The notes below the pieces were generated by a model. The model made no database searches. It had not been told where the DNA came from and was given only the letters and a program-made list of their open reading frames with translations. A program made the translations under genes and the position numbers. DNA of 64,000 nucleotides from Polaromonas jejuensis NBRC 106434 (GTDB taxonomy: Bacteria > Pseudomonadota > Gammaproteobacteria > Burkholderiales > Burkholderiaceae_C). Each line of letters begins with the position of its first letter. Position 1 is the stretch's first letter. Below, one piece after another: positions 8,266-15,760 of the stretch. The stretch is from positions 1 through 64,000 of the forward strand of contig NZ_BCYO01000002.1 of assembly GCF_001598235.1 (NCBI RefSeq), in the 5' to 3' direction.

Positions 8266-9354
8266 ATGACACCTTCAACGCTTACTCACCGATTCAAACT
8301 CGCTATATTTTTAATAGCCTCCCTCGCAGGTGCAGCAAGCGCTGGCGAGGTACAACCCTCGAAAAAAACGGCAAACACCCAAACCGCCGTGCAAGGCCCG
8401 CCCTATGCCACGCGGCCCGAGGCCATGCAGTTTGCCGACGACCTGGCCAGCCGGCGCGACCTGGACCCGGCCTGGGTGCGCGAGGCCATCGGCCAGTCGC
8501 GCTACAACGCCACCGTGGCGCGGCTGATGCAGCCCGCCACCAAGCCCTTTGTGAAAAACTGGAAGGTCTACCGCAGCCGTTTCATCGATCCGATTCGCAT
8601 CGAGGCCGGCCGGCGCTTCTGGCTGGAGAACCAGGCCAGCCTGGCCCGCGCTGAAAAGGAATACGGCGTGCCCCCCGAAATCATCGTCGGCATCATCGGC
8701 GTGGAAACCATTTACGGCCGCGATACCGGCAGCTTCCGCGTGATGGACGCGCTGAGCACGCTGGCCTTCGACTTTCCGGCCAGCCACCCGCGCGCCCAGG
8801 AGCGCAGCGAGTACTTCAAGGGCGAGATCGAGCAGTTTCTGACCCTGCAAAGCCGCCTGGGCAATGACCCCTTCGAGGCCAAAGGCAGCTATGCCGGCGC
8901 CATGGGCATGCCGCAATTCATGCCTTCGAGCTGGGTCAAGTACGCGGTGGATTTCGACGGCGACGGCAAGATCGACTTGTGGAACAGCCCGGCCGACGTG
9001 ATCGGCTCCGTCGCCAGCTACTTCAAGGCCTTCGACTGGAAGCCCGGCATGCCCACGCATTACCCGGTGAGCTTTGACAGCAGCCGCCTGGACATGGACG
9101 CCCTGATGGCGCCCGACATCCTGCCAACCTTCAGCGTCGCCAGCTTCACCGCCAAGGGCGCGGTGCTGGAAGGCCAGGCCCTGCAGCACCAAGGACCGCT
9201 GGCATTGATCGAACTGCTCAACGGCCCGGATGCGCCCACCTACGTCGCCGGCACCGAGAACTTTTACGCCATCACGCGCTACAACTGGAGCAGCTACTAC
9301 GCCATGGCGGTGATTGAGCTGGGGCGGGAAGTGGCGGCGCGGGTCAAGCCATAA
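8266..9354 (+). CDS. mltB: Membrane-bound lytic murein transglycosylase B family
   Basis: The protein has 362 residues. It has a signal peptide with an ASA-like cleavage site near residue 26 and no lipobox Cys, so it is probably periplasmic rather than lipid-anchored. The catalytic Glu147 is in IIGVETIYGRDTG, and the Slt35-type motifs YAGAMGMPQFMPSSW and the EF-like calcium loop FDGDGKIDLW follow. It cleaves peptidoglycan to 1,6-anhydromuropeptides. It lies 28 bp after tgpA and may share its transcript. The signal peptide coding region coincides with a dispersed GCTAT-repeat copy (8302-8355). Confidence 0.93.
   Translation: MTPSTLTHRFKLAIFLIASLAGAASAGEVQPSKKTANTQTAVQGPPYATRPEAMQFADDLASRRDLDPAWVREAIGQSRYNATVARLMQPATKPFVKNWKVYRSRFIDPIRIEAGRRFWLENQASLARAEKEYGVPPEIIVGIIGVETIYGRDTGSFRVMDALSTLAFDFPASHPRAQERSEYFKGEIEQFLTLQSRLGNDPFEAKGSYAGAMGMPQFMPSSWVKYAVDFDGDGKIDLWNSPADVIGSVASYFKAFDWKPGMPTHYPVSFDSSRLDMDALMAPDILPTFSVASFTAKGAVLEGQALQHQGPLALIELLNGPDAPTYVAGTENFYAITRYNWSSYYAMAVIELGREVAARVKP
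8302..8355 (+). repeat. Dispersed GCTAT-repeat copy encoding part of the MltB signal peptide
   Basis: GCTAT, 7 nt, ATAGC, then CTCGCAGGTGCAGCAAGCGC and TGGCGAGG. It aligns with the copy at 27908. Its codons supply residues from about AIFLIASLAGAASAGEVQP, that is, the hydrophobic core and cleavage region of the signal peptide. Confidence 0.65.
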
Positions 9355-9520
9355 ATTGGCCCTGCTCATGTTTGACGTGAGTCAGCATGACCTGGCTTGA
9401 CGGGGCATGTCCGATCAACGGAAGGGTTGGGCTCCATGGCGACTAAACACGCCAGCCATCTTTCACGCGAAAGCAAACTCCATGGACTCGCAGTGCTCCG
9501 GGATGGGAAAACCCGGGTAC

Positions 9521-10192
9521 TCAGGTATAGCCTTGCTTCCAGCGAACCGGCGCAAACCGGATCAGCGGCAACGGCGGATGCTGTGTCGCCCGGAGCGCTT
9601 GTGACAAGTCGACCCCAATGTCACGAGACTCCGGTGACGGCACGGGTGTGGCGAAGTCTATCGACAGGAGATACCGTCGGCCAGGCTCCATGAGGGCGAA
9701 GTCCGATTCGACAGGTCGATGATCCCACTTGCCGCCCTGCTTGACGCGGTTTCCCTGCAGGTCCCACATGTCGAAGTCGAAACCGGCGATGCCTGTGAAT
9801 CGTTTGCCCGCTATGCTGAGCACAGCCAGTGAAGGACGAAAAACGAACCCTGGATCTGTGGGTGTTACGCTGACAAACACGCGCGTCTTCCCCGGCTCGT
9901 GGTTCTGAGGGTAGACATTGCGCGGGTCGACAGACAACGGGAGGGCGAACAGGTAGACCTGTGTGTCATAAGTACGCAGCTGGTTGTTGATCGCCACCCG
10001 CAGTTGCAACCCGGGGACGTTCAACGCGGCACGGTTGCGTGCCTCATGGAGGGTGGGAGCTTCGCTGGAGAATGCAGGGGGAGTGTCTCCTAGGTAGGCG
10101 ACACTCTCCCAACCACCGCGATAGCCGGCGCATCCTGAGAAACCCAGACACACCAGAATGAGAGCAGGAAACCTGCGCCGCGCGATCAACAT
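9521..10192 (-). CDS. Hypothetical lipoprotein
   Basis: The 223-residue protein starts MLIARRRFPALILVCLGFSG followed by Cys21 (FSGC), a plausible lipobox for export and lipidation. I recognise no domain. The mature part is mostly beta-type sequence with motifs such as SVTPTDPGFVFRP and AGFDFDMWDLQGNRV. The C-terminal region SRDIGVDLSQALRATQHPP has no obvious signature. It has no close partners: 166 bp separate it from mltB (opposite strand) and 216 bp from the next gene, and neither gap holds anything I can name. Confidence 0.65.
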   Translation of the reverse strand: MLIARRRFPALILVCLGFSGCAGYRGGWESVAYLGDTPPAFSSEAPTLHEARNRAALNVPGLQLRVAINNQLRTYDTQVYLFALPLSVDPRNVYPQNHEPGKTRVFVSVTPTDPGFVFRPSLAVLSIAGKRFTGIAGFDFDMWDLQGNRVKQGGKWDHRPVESDFALMEPGRRYLLSIDFATPVPSPESRDIGVDLSQALRATQHPPLPLIRFAPVRWKQGYT

Positions 10193-10408
10193 GATGCCTC
10201 CTACCGCTAATTGGTTGGCACCCCACGTTCTTGCAAAGTCCGCATTTCAGTTGGCCGTGGCAGCTGAACACTGCCGCGGACCGAAACCCTGAGCCTGACG
10301 CGCATCCAGTTCGGGCATTGCTTCCTCAATAGGGCGCCCCATCTGCGCATCATGGAGTCGCCGCGCACGCTGACTCAGTGGCCGGGGCATGGACGCAAAG
10401 CTTCTGCC

Positions 10409-10837
10409 TCAATCACCCACATGGATCTTGATGTCATGCGGTGTCGGATGCCCTCCACCACTTTCCAGCCAATCCCGCAGGCTTAGCAGGAAGGTGGCCC
10501 ATTTGGTACTGCAGTGATGCATGAACTCAACAGGCTCTTTCCAGTTGGCGTGTTTGAAGAGAATGAAGGTCTGATCATCCTTCCTCTCCAATCGGAAGAA
10601 CACTTCAGTTCCCACCCATTCATCGGGACCCGTTGTGCACTTCCAATGCACGAGAGAGAAAGGTTTGGATTCCAGCACCCTCATCTGGCAGAAGCCGAAG
10701 TTGATCAACCCGCCCACGCTCGTTTCTCCAGTGGTTTCGCTTATCCACCAATGCTGGAGGCCTTCGATCGTAGAGAGGGCGTTGAAAACCTTTTCAAGTG
10801 GTGCATCAACGCCAACCCGGTGAAGAATATCTGGCAT
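10409..10837 (-). CDS. SRPBCC / AHSA1-like domain protein
   Basis: The 142-residue protein has the start-related lipid-binding fold pattern of the AHSA1 family. The N-terminal segment HRVGVDAPLEKVFNALSTIEGLQ is followed by HWWISETTG and the GGLINFGF strand, and the C-terminal helix is STKWATFLLSLRDWLESG. Such proteins bind hydrophobic ligands or act as small cyclase/dehydratase-like proteins; nothing here gives a ligand. It stands alone with short non-coding flanks on each side. Confidence 0.8.
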   Translation of the reverse strand: MPDILHRVGVDAPLEKVFNALSTIEGLQHWWISETTGETSVGGLINFGFCQMRVLESKPFSLVHWKCTTGPDEWVGTEVFFRLERKDDQTFILFKHANWKEPVEFMHHCSTKWATFLLSLRDWLESGGGHPTPHDIKIHVGD

Positions 10838-10969
10838 GTTGCGCTCCTATATGTCCTTGAGTGAGGGGTGACCCAAGGTACATGAGCCGCCCGCCTGACG
10901 CAGAGGTGAGAGGTGACGCGGAGCGACTGGGCGAAGCCCGCCTGCGGAGCATCCCTCCAGACCACCATA

Positions 10970-11590
10970 TTAGAGTTTCTCCAGAAGTTGCTGCTTCTTT
11001 TTCTGAAACTCCTCTTCGGTAATGACGCCGTCCTTTTGCAGATTTTGTAGTTCTCGTAACTTTTGATTTACAGAATCGCCTGGGGGCGCTGGAGATGCTG
11101 AAAGCGGAGCGTTTATCGGCGTATCAAGTGGCGTCAAGTCCTTATCTGAAACCGAAAAAGCAATTAACTTTGACTCCGTTACGCCAGCGCGTCCGGTGCT
11201 TTCGTTGACCTGTTGCAACAAGCTTCTTGGCGTCCACATTCCCATTTTTACTTCCTGCCACACGAAATAGTTTTTTCCTGCCTCGACGGACAGAGGAAGA
11301 CTGGAAACGTTCTCGGAGTGGGATTCGACGCTGTATTTTCCCGGGACAACATTCAACCGAAAATAAGTCTTTGCCGCCGTCTGGCCCAGCACCTTTCCGT
11401 TAACCGATACGGTCATCGGTATTGCGGCGCCAAAACTTTCATTGCGATAGATGTATAAGGATGCCTTGCTTGGGGCGGGTAAAAATTCCTTCGCCTGAAT
11501 ATCCTGATCCAGGGGTGCCATAGGCACCGAAGCGCATCCTGCAAGCAGCAGAACCATGGCTGTCGTGAAGATTCCGAAAAAGTGTTTCAT
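10970..11590 (-). CDS. Lipoprotein with DUF2846-like and C-terminal SHOCT domains
   Basis: The 206-residue protein has a lipobox LLLAGC (Cys19) after a hydrophobic segment. The middle region contains ASLYIYRNESFGAAIPMTV, VNGKVLGQTAAKTYFRLNV and VEAGKNYFVW, a DUF2846-type beta domain. The last ~35 residues (LRELQNLQKDGVITEEEFQKK) form a SHOCT helical hairpin, a short domain often found at C-termini and thought to mediate oligomerisation. It is probably an outer-membrane-anchored lipoprotein of unknown role. Confidence 0.78.
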   Translation of the reverse strand: MKHFFGIFTTAMVLLLAGCASVPMAPLDQDIQAKEFLPAPSKASLYIYRNESFGAAIPMTVSVNGKVLGQTAAKTYFRLNVVPGKYSVESHSENVSSLPLSVEAGKNYFVWQEVKMGMWTPRSLLQQVNESTGRAGVTESKLIAFSVSDKDLTPLDTPINAPLSASPAPPGDSVNQKLRELQNLQKDGVITEEEFQKKKQQLLEKL

Positions 11591-11718
11591 GTAGGCATCT
11601 CCCTTGTTGAAGCGCTAACCATAGAGATGAGCGGCAGACCACGGCTTGCAACACCCCCATGTGAGAAGAGCGTTAAAAGCCATCAAAAGTGGAGAGGCGA
11701 AGCGCGGTCCGTGCGCCG

Positions 11719-12198
11719 CTAATCCTGGTGCTTTCCCGGTCTACCCGCGGTGTCGCTCAGAAAACGGCTCATATCGCGCGACAGGCTCATGAAAAAAATG
11801 GCGAATTGCTGCGGGTCCCAGATGTAGAGGTCGGCAAACTCCTGACTCGACACCTTCACCACGATGCAGTCATCGGCGGCATCGCCGCTGAAGCGCCGCG
11901 GGCGCAGCGCGATCATCGCCGGAAAACCAACACTTTCTCCCGCGTTCATGACTCGGATGACGTCCTTGCCGCCGTCGGTATCCTCATAAACGGTGATCTG
12001 ACCTCTTAGCAGCACGAAGAAGCTATCGGCGGTATCGCCCTTGCGGTAGAGGGTCTCTCCGGCTGTCAACTTCAGTACTTCACCGTCGGCCAGCAGCTTC
12101 GCGACAAAACTCTGCGACAGCGCGCCGAAGGCCGACATTTGCTCGAAGGCGTCAGCGGCCAGGTACTCATGGAGCGTTGCGGGGTCGAGAATTTCCAT
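11719..12198 (-). CDS. Cyclic nucleotide-binding domain protein without DNA-binding domain
   Basis: The 159-residue protein is a single cNMP-type beta-roll with LTAGETLYRKGDTADSFFVL, LLRGQITVYEDTDGG and AGESVGFPAMIALRPRRFSG. The last motif takes the place of the phosphate-binding cassette, but it lacks the usual RxA-type core, so nucleotide binding is uncertain. There is no helix-turn-helix, so it is not a Crp/Fnr regulator. It may be a sensor subunit or a degenerate domain. It stands alone on the minus strand. Confidence 0.75.
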   Translation of the reverse strand: MEILDPATLHEYLAADAFEQMSAFGALSQSFVAKLLADGEVLKLTAGETLYRKGDTADSFFVLLRGQITVYEDTDGGKDVIRVMNAGESVGFPAMIALRPRRFSGDAADDCIVVKVSSQEFADLYIWDPQQFAIFFMSLSRDMSRFLSDTAGRPGKHQD

Positions 12199-12278
12199 GT
12201 TTGGTGTCCGATGGGGGCGGCTCTCATCATGGCGGCGAGACTTGGGGAAAGAAGTCTTGTATTGCGACTATGAGGTCG

Positions 12279-12335
12279 AGGGTCAAGTCTCCCATTTTGC
12301 AAATCGACGCGCAAGTACAAGTCGAATTTGACCCT
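12279..12335. repeat. Short inverted repeat with gene-relic sequence, possible REP-like element
   Basis: AGGGTCAA (12279-12286) and TTGACCCT (12328-12335) are inverted. They lie in the 250-bp gap between the cNMP gene and the Bug receptor. Sequence to the right (12325-12445, plus strand) stays open and reads DVSHIRTAITPGSRIHVGK..., which looks protein-like but is too short to identify. It may be the relic of a lost gene. Confidence 0.35.
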
Positions 12336-12448
12336 GATGTCTCTCACATCCGTACCGCGATCACCCCGGGGTCACGCATCCACGTGGGCAAGGCCACCTT
12401 CATCGACCTGCTGGCCGAGCGCATCGAACAGCGCCAACGCAGGGAGCG

Positions 12449-13420
12449 CTACTCGGGCTTGATGTTCGCGCTCCTGACCAGCTTGCCCCAGCGATCGGCT
12501 TCCGACTTGATCAGGGCGGCGAACTGCTCGGGCGTGCCGCCACCCAGTTCGTTGCCCTGGCCCAGCATCTGCTCCTTGATGGTCGGGTCGGCCAGCGCCT
12601 TGTTGACGGTTTCATTGAGCAGCTTGATGAGGGCCGCGGGCGTACTGGCCGGCGCCACCAGCCCCTGCCAGTTCTGGACCTCGAAGCCCGGCACGCCGGC
12701 CTCGGCCATGGTGGGCAAATCGGGAAACAGCGGCGAACGCGTCTTGCTGGTGATGGCCAGCGCGCGCAGCTTGCCGGCGCGGATCGAGGGAGCGGCCGAA
12801 TACATCTGCTCGAACATCATGTCCACCTGGCCACCCATCAGATCGGTCGTGGCGGGCGCTCCGCCCTTGTAGGGAATGTGCGTGATGGACAGGCCGGCCA
12901 GCGACTTGAACATCTCGCCCGACAAATGGTGCGACCCGCCCAGCCCGCCCGAGGCAAACGACAGCTTGCCGGGACTGGCCTTGGCGGCGGCGATGATGTC
13001 CTTGACGCTCTTGAACGGCGAATTCGCCGGAACCATCAGCACCAGCGGGCCTTTTTCGATCAGGCAGACCGGCACCAGGTCCTTGGCCGGATCGAAATTC
13101 ATTTTCTTGAACATGGTCGGATTGACCGCCAGCGGCGCGAAGTTGCCCATGCCTATGGTGTAACCGTCCGGCTTGGCCCGGGCGACGGCCTCGGTGCCGA
13201 TGTTGCCGCCGGCGCCGGGCTTGTTGTCCACGAGCACCGGCTGGCCCAGCGCGGTGGAAATGAACCTGCCGATCTGGCGCGAGCGCTGGTCGGCGTTGCC
13301 GCCGGCGGCATAGGGGCAGATCAGGGTGATGGGCTTGCTGGGGTATTTGTCCTGCGCCCAGGCCAGCGAGGGCATGGCGATGACTACCGAAGTGGCCTGC
13401 AGGAGGTTGCGGCGTTTCAT
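12449..13420 (-). CDS. Bug-family tripartite tricarboxylate transporter substrate-binding protein
   Basis: The 323-residue periplasmic receptor has a signal peptide (MKRRNLLQATSVVIAMPSLA) and the Bug hallmarks YPSKPITLICPYAAGGNAD, DNKPGAGGNIGTEAVA, a DGYTIGMG segment and ITHIPYKGGAPATTDLMGG. Bug proteins bind carboxylates or other small acids. They feed TctAB-type transporters or act as sensors, and very large families are typical of Burkholderiales. No transporter gene is adjacent, so it is an orphan receptor. Its ligand cannot be predicted. Confidence 0.93.
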   Translation of the reverse strand: MKRRNLLQATSVVIAMPSLAWAQDKYPSKPITLICPYAAGGNADQRSRQIGRFISTALGQPVLVDNKPGAGGNIGTEAVARAKPDGYTIGMGNFAPLAVNPTMFKKMNFDPAKDLVPVCLIEKGPLVLMVPANSPFKSVKDIIAAAKASPGKLSFASGGLGGSHHLSGEMFKSLAGLSITHIPYKGGAPATTDLMGGQVDMMFEQMYSAAPSIRAGKLRALAITSKTRSPLFPDLPTMAEAGVPGFEVQNWQGLVAPASTPAALIKLLNETVNKALADPTIKEQMLGQGNELGGGTPEQFAALIKSEADRWGKLVRSANIKPE

Positions 13421-13571
13421 GTCGAATCCTTGTGATCAGTGGTGTTCCCCGACCTTAAAGGGTGCGGCTGTCAATCAGCTGGCAAAAGGCATGAGTAGTT
13501 TCCCGGATGCGGGCAGCTATTTGGAGAAAAGAGGGGCAGATCCCATCAATCAAATTTCAAGCCAAGCCCAT

Positions 13572-14393
13572 TCAAACCGGCTCAATCGTGATATCCACCG
13601 TCATGGACTCCACACCGCCGCCCTGGCGCACGCCCTTGATGGGCGGGCAGGCGTCGTAGTCGGTGCCCATGGCCAGGCGCACATGGCGCTCGTCAATCAG
13701 GCAACCGTGGGTGACATCGATGCTGATCCAGCGGCGCGTGGCGGCATCCAGGCACACATCAACCCAGGCGTGGCTGGCCAGGTCGGGTTCGTTGGCGGCG
13801 TAGAAATAACCGCTGACATAGCGCGCCGGAATACCCAGACTGCGGCAGATCGCCACCATCACATGGGCCTGGTCCTGGCACACGCCGGCACCCGCCTCAA
13901 AGGCTTGCAGCGCCGTGGTGGTGACATTGGTGCTATTTTTTTGATAGCTTACTGCGCCCGCCACACCCTGGCTCAAGGCCAAAAGCTCGCTCAATTCGGC
14001 CCGACCGCCGGTCGCCCCGGGCGCGATGAAGCGCCGGCCGAACTCGGCCAGCAGCGGATGCGGTGCGGCCAGATGCGTGGCGCGCAAGAAGAAGTCGGGA
14101 TGCGGCAAGGTCCCGACATCGGTGAACTCGGCCATGCCAAAGGTCTCCACCTCGCCGGCGGCATTGACCAGGCTCCAGCGCACGTTGTCAGTGGCCCGGC
14201 CGACAAAGGTGTAGGAGTGGATGGGGTTGCCGAAGGCGTCCAGCTGGGAAAACAGCTTTTCGGGCGCGCCCAGGCTCCAGAAATACACCGTCTGCGCCGG
14301 GCCGGACTGCGGCGTGAGCCAGAGCGTTTGCAACGCATAGCGCAAGGGCTCGGTGTAGCGGTAATCGGTGGTGTGACGGACGTGCAGCTTCAT
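13572..14393 (-). CDS. Transglutaminase family protein (cassette A)
   Basis: The 273-residue protein has an N-terminal Bact_transglu_N-type region (MKLHVRHTTDYRYTEPLRYA) and a transglutaminase core. The Cys is in GAGVCQDQAHVMVAICRSLG, the His in ASHAWVDV and the Asp in ISIDVTHG. The C-terminal motif is VRLAMGTDYDACPPIKGV. It is the last gene of the minus-strand set ATP-grasp, alpha-E, transglutaminase. The start at 14393 matches the conserved N-terminus of related genes; an upstream in-frame start adds only five residues. A dispersed repeat (13932-13985) is read in frame at GVAGAVSYQKNSTN. Confidence 0.93.
   Translation of the reverse strand: MKLHVRHTTDYRYTEPLRYALQTLWLTPQSGPAQTVYFWSLGAPEKLFSQLDAFGNPIHSYTFVGRATDNVRWSLVNAAGEVETFGMAEFTDVGTLPHPDFFLRATHLAAPHPLLAEFGRRFIAPGATGGRAELSELLALSQGVAGAVSYQKNSTNVTTTALQAFEAGAGVCQDQAHVMVAICRSLGIPARYVSGYFYAANEPDLASHAWVDVCLDAATRRWISIDVTHGCLIDERHVRLAMGTDYDACPPIKGVRQGGGVESMTVDITIEPV
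13932..13985 (+). repeat. Dispersed GCTAT-repeat copy inside cassette A transglutaminase
   Basis: GCTAT, 7 nt of T/G, ATAGC, then TTACTGCGCCCGCC, CTGGCTCAAGGCC and an A-run. It is antisense to the gene and lies in its reading frame without disrupting it. Confidence 0.7.
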
Positions 14394-14433
14394 GGGCAAC
14401 AGCCCCAACGGATTTCTTGGGTCAAGGCAATTT

Positions 14434-15396
14434 TCAATGGTTGGCCGGAACGAGGAATTCGCGGCTGATATGCGCGCCGAGTTCGTTCACGCGGTCCAGG
14501 AACTGGGTCAAAAAGGCATGCAGGCCGGTCGCCAGAATCTCGTCGATGCGCGCGTACTGCAAATCGGCCCGCAACTTGCCGGCACGGCGCTGGGTTTCGC
14601 TGAGCGGGTCGCTGGTCACCATGGCGAGGTTGCCCATCACTTCATTGAGGCAGGCCAGCAGCGAGCGCGGCATGTCGGGCCGCAGTATCAGCAGTTCGGC
14701 CACGCGCTCGGGCTTGATGACGTCGCGATACACCTTGCGGTAGACCTCAAAGGCGGACACGCTGCGCAGGATGGCGCTCCAGTGGTAAAAATCGAACTCC
14801 TGCTCTTTCTCGCTGACCATGCCGAGAAAATCACTTTGCACGGCGTGAAACTTCACATCCACCAGGCGAGCGGTGTTGTCGGCACGCTCCAGAAACGTGC
14901 CCAGGCGCAGAAAATGAAAGGCCTCATCCTGCAGCATGGTGCCGGCCGTCACGCCGCGCGACAGGTGCGAGCGGAACTTGACCCATTCAAAAAACTGGCC
15001 CGGGTCGCGCTCAAAATCACCTTGACGCAACATGCGAATGACTTCCAGATAAGTCTGGTTCTGCGTTTCCCAGACTTCGGTGGTCAGCGAGCCACGCACG
15101 GCGCGGGCGTTTTCACGCGCGTTCTGCAGGCACGAAACAATGCTGGAAGAGTTTTTCTCGTCGCGCACCATGAAGTCCATCACATCACGCGGATTGACGT
15201 TGTCGCCGTATTTGGCGGCGTACAACGGCTTGAGCTCGCTGATGCTGAGCAGGCCCTGCCAGCCCAGTTGCAGCCCATCATCGGATTGCGGCAGCAGCGA
15301 GGTCTGGTAATTCACATCCAGCATGCGGGCGGTGTTTTCGGCGCGTTCGGTGTAGCGCGACATCCAGAACAGGTGATCGGCGGTGCGGGATAACAT
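14434..15396 (-). CDS. Alpha-E domain protein (DUF403)
   Basis: The 320-residue all-helical protein starts MLSRTADHLFWMSRYTERAE and continues NTARMLDVNYQTSLLPQ, the defining DUF403 start. Alpha-E proteins always travel with circularly permuted ATP-grasp and transglutaminase genes in a predicted peptide-ligation/modification system; their biochemical role is unproven. The start has a strong AAGGAG 8 nt upstream. The same start region is repeated twice upstream in a 181-bp tandem array, so this is the third ATG that a ribosome or transcript coming from the ATP-grasp gene would meet. Confidence 0.93.
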   Translation of the reverse strand: MLSRTADHLFWMSRYTERAENTARMLDVNYQTSLLPQSDDGLQLGWQGLLSISELKPLYAAKYGDNVNPRDVMDFMVRDEKNSSSIVSCLQNARENARAVRGSLTTEVWETQNQTYLEVIRMLRQGDFERDPGQFFEWVKFRSHLSRGVTAGTMLQDEAFHFLRLGTFLERADNTARLVDVKFHAVQSDFLGMVSEKEQEFDFYHWSAILRSVSAFEVYRKVYRDVIKPERVAELLILRPDMPRSLLACLNEVMGNLAMVTSDPLSETQRRAGKLRADLQYARIDEILATGLHAFLTQFLDRVNELGAHISREFLVPANH

Positions 15397-15415
15397 TTTT
15401 TCTCCTTCTTAAGCC

Positions 15416-15577
15416 TCAAACACCGAAAGCGCTGACGCGCTTTGCGTGTTTTGGTGATGACCTCACAAGCGCTTCGCGCAATTGATGAGTCATCCCCGCG
15501 AATGCCTGCGGCATGTCGCCGGCGCGTTCGGTGTAGCGCGACATCCAGAACAAATGATCGGCGGTGCGGGATAACAT
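15416..15577 (-). pseudogene. Aborted alpha-E copy 2 (53 codons)
   Basis: From ATG 15577 the frame reads MLSRTADHLFWMSRYTERA and then leaves the alpha-E sequence (GDMPQAFAGMTHQLREALVR...) and stops at 15416. It has the same AAGGAG site as the real gene, so a 53-residue peptide could be translated. I read it as a by-product of the tandem duplication, not a functional gene. Confidence 0.7.
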
Positions 15578-15596
15578 TTTTTCTCCTTCTTAAGCC

Positions 15597-15758
15597 TCAA
15601 ACACCGAAAGCGCTGACGCGCTTTGCGTGTTTTGGTGATGACCTCACAAGCGCTTCGCGCAATTGATGAGTCATCCCCGCGAATGCCTGCGGCATGTCGC
15701 CGGCGCGTTCGGTGTAGCGCGACATCCGGAACAGGTGATCGGCAGTGCGCGACAACAT
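15597..15758 (-). pseudogene. Aborted alpha-E copy 1 (53 codons)
   Basis: ATG 15758 lies 2 nt after the ATP-grasp stop codon and has a GGGAGG site inside that gene, the arrangement expected for the ancestral alpha-E start. The frame reads MLSRTADHLFRMSRYTERA, then diverges in the same way as copy 2 and stops at 15597. It has one substitution (W to R) relative to the intact gene. Confidence 0.7.
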
Positions 15759-15760
15759 GG

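Larger units (their letters stand above)
15341..15758. repeat. 181-bp tandem repeat (2.3 units) carrying the alpha-E gene start
   Basis: Units begin at 15341, 15522 and 15703 (partial, to 15758), an exact period of 181 bp. Units 1 and 2 differ by about two bases over the shared start region; the partial third unit has several more differences. Each unit holds the first ~19 codons of the alpha-E gene in antisense, and the complete units also hold a spacer and an AAGGAG Shine-Dalgarno. This array fills the 364-bp gap between the alpha-E and ATP-grasp genes. Confidence 0.93.
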
